A DNA stretch of 64,000 nt from contig OZ024743.1 of NCBI GenBank assembly GCA_964016885.1, positions 77,456,541-77,520,540 of the forward strand, read 5' to 3'. Each line of letters starts with the position of its first letter. Position 1 is the stretch's first letter. The position numbers and the translations under genes were made by a program. The notes under the pieces are model-generated. The model saw only the letters and a program-made list of their open reading frames with translations. It made no database searches and was not told where the DNA came from. Below, one piece after another: positions 50,301 through 56,300 of this stretch. This stretch comes from Eledone cirrhosa (taxonomy: Eukaryota > Mollusca > Cephalopoda > Octopoda > Eledonidae).

Positions 50301-53300
50301 GTGTTAGTTGTCAGTCAATCTATATGTTGTGTTAGTTGACAGTCAATCTATATCTTCTGTTAGTTGACCTCTTATAAACTTATATTGATTTATTTCAGCC
50401 TGCTTATGGTGAAGATGGCCGCCAATATGTCAAAACTATAGGTAATCTTCTGATTTTTATGTTGCATCTACTTAGCTTTTGGTCTCTCTTATAAATGATT
50501 TCAATTGATTTCATCATCATAACACCACTATCACTGTTTAACGTCTATTTTTCATGCTTGCATGGGTTAGACAGGTATGGGTTAGACAGGTATGAGTTAG
50601 ACAGGTATGGGTTAGACAGGTATGGGTTAGACAGGTATGAGTTAGACAGGTATAGGTTAGACAGGTATGGGTTAGACAGGTATAGGTTAGACAGGTATGG
50701 GTTAGACAGAAACTATAATTATTATTATGTTGTTGCTGTTGATATTGTTCCTGTTATTGTTGTTAAAGTATATTCATAATTTTATGATTCTCTTCTCTCC
50801 CTAGGAAAAAGGAAATCCTGTTTGTCTTCTGTTACATTGTGGATACAAGGAACTGGAAAGTTTACAATTAATGGTGAAAACTTGCTATATTTTAGGTCAA
50901 AATCATCAAGGTAAACATTTTACATAAGAGACACCCTCATTTTTTTTAGTGTTGTCAACAATATTTTTAATTGGGAAAAATCTTTGAACTGTATCTCGCT
51001 ATGTTCTCAGTTTAACCCTTTCATCACAACATTTAATTATTTCATTACTAAGATAGTAACTAAACCCTTTCATGGCCACATTTCTAATGAAATACTGTCT
51101 ATTTTAATTAATGAAGAATTTTGAGGGATTTACTAAAGTTATTAATTATTTTGTTACTAAGATAGTAACTTAATGTAAGGTTCTTATATGAAATTATGTT
51201 GGAAGATTTTAATTTGAATTGGAAACATTTAAAATGGGTGGTTTTGTTTCATAGAACCAGAACTGTTTTGGCTGGGATGGTAACTAAAGGATTAACCCTT
51301 TTGTTACCATATTTCTGATGAAATACACTACCTATTATTTTCAAATAATTTTTAAAATATTCAAGAATTTGGAGTGATTTTATAATATAACCAACTTTAT
51401 CATTATGAACCCTTTTGATTCGAAATCCCCTAAAATCACTCCTGGTTCTACTATACAAATTTATTTGCTTCAACGTGTTTATATTTATCTAGAAACCTTG
51501 TACCATAATCTTATATAAGAATCTTTATTATGCTCCAAACACCATCATCATCGTTTTTACATCCATTTTTCCACACTTGCATGGGTCGGACGGGTCCTTC
51601 TCAGCCCAGTGTTTCTCCACACTTTGCGATCCTTTCTTATCTCCTCTGTGAGTCTCAGTGATTTGAGGTCAGCTCTCACAACCTTTACCTAGGTCTTTCT
51701 TGGTCTAACTCTACTGCAACTTCCTTTCACTGGCATTTCTTGGCACTTCTTCACCCAATGATCATTGTCCATACACATCACATGTCCAAACAACTTAATG
51801 AAAAAGTTAATTATATTTATAAATATTTTCAAATTCTTGATTATTTAAAAAATTATTTGAAACTCCTATGTAGTATTTTCATTAGAAATGTGGTAAGAAA
51901 AGGGTTAAGCTGTTGTTTGGAGCATAATGTAAGGTTTTTACTTAACTATAAACATAAGGTGTTGTAGTTTGTTTGAAGCATTGTGGAATATGGAGATAGA
52001 AATAAGAAATAAGTTTGGTTATTTGGAAGCCTGACAATGAGTGTTTGGTAAAAATACCTAGGTAATAAAAAAGTTGAGGAAAAAAGAAACACAGGGAAGT
52101 AAAGTAAAAGATTGAGGATGATAGAAAGTTACTGTAGTTATTTTTAATGATACCAAATATTTTGGGATTTACCGTCCATTATCAAAGGGAGGGAGGGCTC
52201 AGAGAAAAACTTGAGAAATATCATGAAGGGCTGTTCGATTTACTACTTATTACCTTGACATTTTTACCAAACACGCATTGTCAGGTTTCCAAATATCCAA
52301 ACTTATTTCTTAGAACTATTTGTTTCAAATATAAACATTTAAAAATAGTTTTGAATCATGGAACCAGTGTCTAAGTTGTCGTCATCCTTTGATACTTGAA
52401 ACAAATACCAGTAATACACCAAGGTAGTTTTAATTCCCCTGTCCTCCGCTGCCCCTACAAAATTTGAGTCATTATGCTAATGAAGGACATTGTTGTTTAT
52501 TAGTAATGGTATTTTAAAGGGTGGTGGGTTTGCAGATCTGTTAGGACTCAAGACTTTGTGGCATTTAGTGATGATTTCTTAGATTCTCAGTTGAAATCCC
52601 GCTGAGGTCAACTTTGTGGCCTTTCATCCTTCTGGAGTTGATGAAATAAGGTACCAGTAACGCACTGGTGTTGAAATAATTGACTTATTCCATCCTCCCA
52701 AATAACTGGCCTTCAGTCTAAATTAGAAAGCTTTATTAAAAGCCATTGGATTGGCAGTATTGGTAGAACATCAGATAAAATATATTTGTTGTGGCCCTTT
52801 ACATTCTGAGTTCAAATCCTGCCGAGGTCAACTTTGCCTTTCATCCTTATGGGGTCGATAAAATAAAGTACCATCGCAGTATTAGAGTTGAATTAATCAA
52901 TATATAGTGTGTGATATGTTCACATGTTACTAGCCTAGTCCTCCTATGTCTCCTCACTTAAAAACATCTCTGTGGTCCCTGATTACGACATGTTAGTACA
53001 ACCAACTATAGTACATGTTAGTACAACCAACTATAGTACATGTTAGTATAACCAACTACTACATGTTACTATAACCCACTATGCCACATGTTAGTATAAC
53101 CAACTATACCACATGTTAGTATAACCAACTATGCCACATGTTAGTACAACCAACTATACCACATGTTAGTATAACTAACTATACCACATGTTAGTATAAT
53201 CAACTATCACATATTAGTATAACCAAATATGCCACATGTTAGTATAACCAACTATACCACATGTTATTGTTTATTTAGGACTCAGCTGCTGTTTCCACTT

Positions 53301-56300
53301 CAGTTTGTGAATAAAATTGGAGAAGTTGATGTGGAAGCTACAGTAGAAGGTGGAGGCCATACCAGTCAAGCTGGTTCCATTCGCTTTGCATTATCCAAGG
53401 CCATTGCCTCTTTCATGGACAGTGCAACAGTTGAGAAGATGAGACTTGGTAACACATTGTTTGCTTTTTCTTTACCTTTTATTTTAAATTTAGTTACATT
53501 CAGCTATGTGAAAGTTTGTGGCCTTGTGGTTAGGGTGCTGGACTCAAAATGATATGGTTGTAGAGTATGGGAATGTATCATCACCATCGTTTTTACATCC
53601 ACTTTTCCATGCTTCCATGGGTTGGATGGGTCTTTCTCAGCACAGCATCACTCCACTTGTTCCTTCGTCATCTCCTCTGCCAGTCTTAGCAATTTGAGGA
53701 CAGCTCTCACAACCTCTGCCCAGTTCTTTCTTGATCATTCTCTATTGTGACTTCCACAGACTTCCTGGCATTTCTTGACCCATTGGTTAGTGTCCATGTG
53801 CATCACATGTCCATACCAATGCAGTTTTATTTTCCATGCTTGTATAGGTCAGAAGGGTTGTCATATTCTGTGGTTAAACAAGTCACATGACTATGTCTTG
53901 CTCATACGTTCCATTTTAGCATAGCTTGATGCCCTTCCTACTGCCAATTACTTCACAGCATATACCAGATGCTTTTTCATGTGACACCCCCACTATTGTC
54001 TGACTGGAGTGGACTGAGAAGTAATACTCTGGTTCATGTGACACCCCCACTGTCATCTGACTGGGTTGGACTGAGAAGTCCTGGTTCATGTGACACCCCC
54101 ACTGTCATCTAACTGGGGTGGACTGAGAAGTCCTGGTTCATGTGACACCCCCACTGTCATCTGACTGGGGTGGACTGAGAAGTCCTGGTTCATGTGACAC
54201 CCCCACTGTCATCTAACTGGGGTGGACTGAGAAGTCCTGGTTCATGTGACACCCCCACTGTCATTTAACTGGGGTGGCCTGAGAAGTCCTGGTTCATGTG
54301 ACACCCCCACTGTCATCTAACTGGGGTGGACTGAGAAGTCCTGGTTCATGTGACATCCCCACTGTCATTTAACTGGGGTGGCCTGAGAAGTCCTGGTTCA
54401 TGTGACACCCCCACTGTCATCTAACTTGGGTGGACTGAGAAGTCCTGGTTCATGTGACACCCCCACTGTCATCTAACTGGGGTGGACTGAGAAGTCCTGG
54501 TTCATGTGACACCCCCACTGTCATCTGACTGGGGTGGACTGAGAAGTCCTGGTTCATGTGACACCCCCACTGTCATCTGACTGGGGTGGACTGAGAAGTC
54601 CTGGTTCATGTGACACCCCCACTGTCATCTAACTGGGGTGGACTGAGAAGTCCTGGTTCATGTGACACCCCCACTGTCATCTAACTGGGGTGGACTGAGA
54701 AGTCCTGGTTCATGTGACACCCCCACTGTCATCTAACTGGGGTGGACTGAGAAGTCCTGGTTCATGTGACACTCCCACTGTCATCTGACTGGGGTGGACT
54801 GAGAAGTCCTGGTTCATGTGACACACCCACTGTCATCTAACGGGTGGACTGAGAAGTCCTGGTTCATGTGACACCCCCACTGTCATCTTACTGGGGTGGA
54901 CTGAGAAGTCCTGGTTCATGTGACACCCCCACTGTCATCTAACTGGGGTGGACTGAGAAGTCCTGGTTCATGTGACACTCCCACTGTCATCTAACTGGGG
55001 TGGACTGAGAAGTCCTGGTTCATGTGACACTCCCACTGTCATTTAACTGGGGTGGACTGAGAAGTCCTGGTTCATGTGACACTCCCACTGTCATTTAACT
55101 GGGGTGGACTGAGAAGTCCTGGTTCATGTGACACTCCCACTGTCATTTAACTGGGGTGGACTGAGAAGTCCTGGTTCATGTGACACTCCCACTGTCATCT
55201 TACTGGGGTGGACTGAGAAGTCCTGGTTCATGTGACACCCCCACTGTCATCTAACTGGGGTGGACTGAGAAGTCCTGGTTCATGTGACACCCCCACTGTC
55301 ATCTAACTGGGGTGGACTGAGAAGTCCTGGTTCATGTGACACCCCCACTGTCATCTAACTGGGGTGGACTGAGAAGTCCTGGTTCATGTGACACTCCCAC
55401 TGTCATTTAACTGGGGTGGACTGAGAAGTCCTGGTTCATGTGACACTCCCACTGTCATCTAACTGGGGTGGACTGAGAAGTCCTGGTTCATGTGACACTC
55501 CCACTGTCATATAACTGGGGTGGACTGAGAAGTCCTGGTTCATGTGACACCCCCACTGTCATCTGACTGGGGTGGACTGAGAAGTCCTGGTTCATGTGAC
55601 ACCCCCACTGTCATCTAACTGGGGTGGACTGAGAAGTCCTGGTTCATGTGACACTCCCACTGTCATCTAACTGGGATGGACTGAGAAGTCCTGGTTCATG
55701 TGACACCCCCACTGTCATCTAACTGGGATGGACTGAGAAGTCCTGGTTCATGTGACACCCCCACTGTCATCTAACTTGGATGGACTGAGAAGTCCTGGTT
55801 CATGTGACACCCCCACTGTCATCTAACTGGGGTGGACTGAGAAGTCCTGGTTCATGTGACACTCCCACTGTCATCTAACTGGGGTGGACTGAGAAGTCCT
55901 GGTTCATGTGACACTCCCACTGTCATATAACTGGGGTGGACTGAGAAGTCCTGGTTCATGTGACACCCCCACTGTCATCTGACTGGGGTGGACTGAGAAG
56001 TCCTGGTTCATGTGACACCCCCACTGTCATCTAACTGGGGTGGACTGAGAAGTCCTGGTTCATGTGACACTCCCACTGTCATCTTACTGGGGTGGACTGA
56101 GAAGTCCTGGTTCATGTGACACCCCCACTGTCATCTAACTGGGGTGGACTGAGAAGTCCTGGTTCATGTGACACCCCCACTGTCATCTGACTGGGGTGGA
56201 CTGAGAAGTCCTGGTTCATGTGACACCCCCACTGTCATCTTACTGGGGTGGACTGAGAAGTCCTGGTTCATGTGACACCCCCACTGTCATCTAACTGGGA

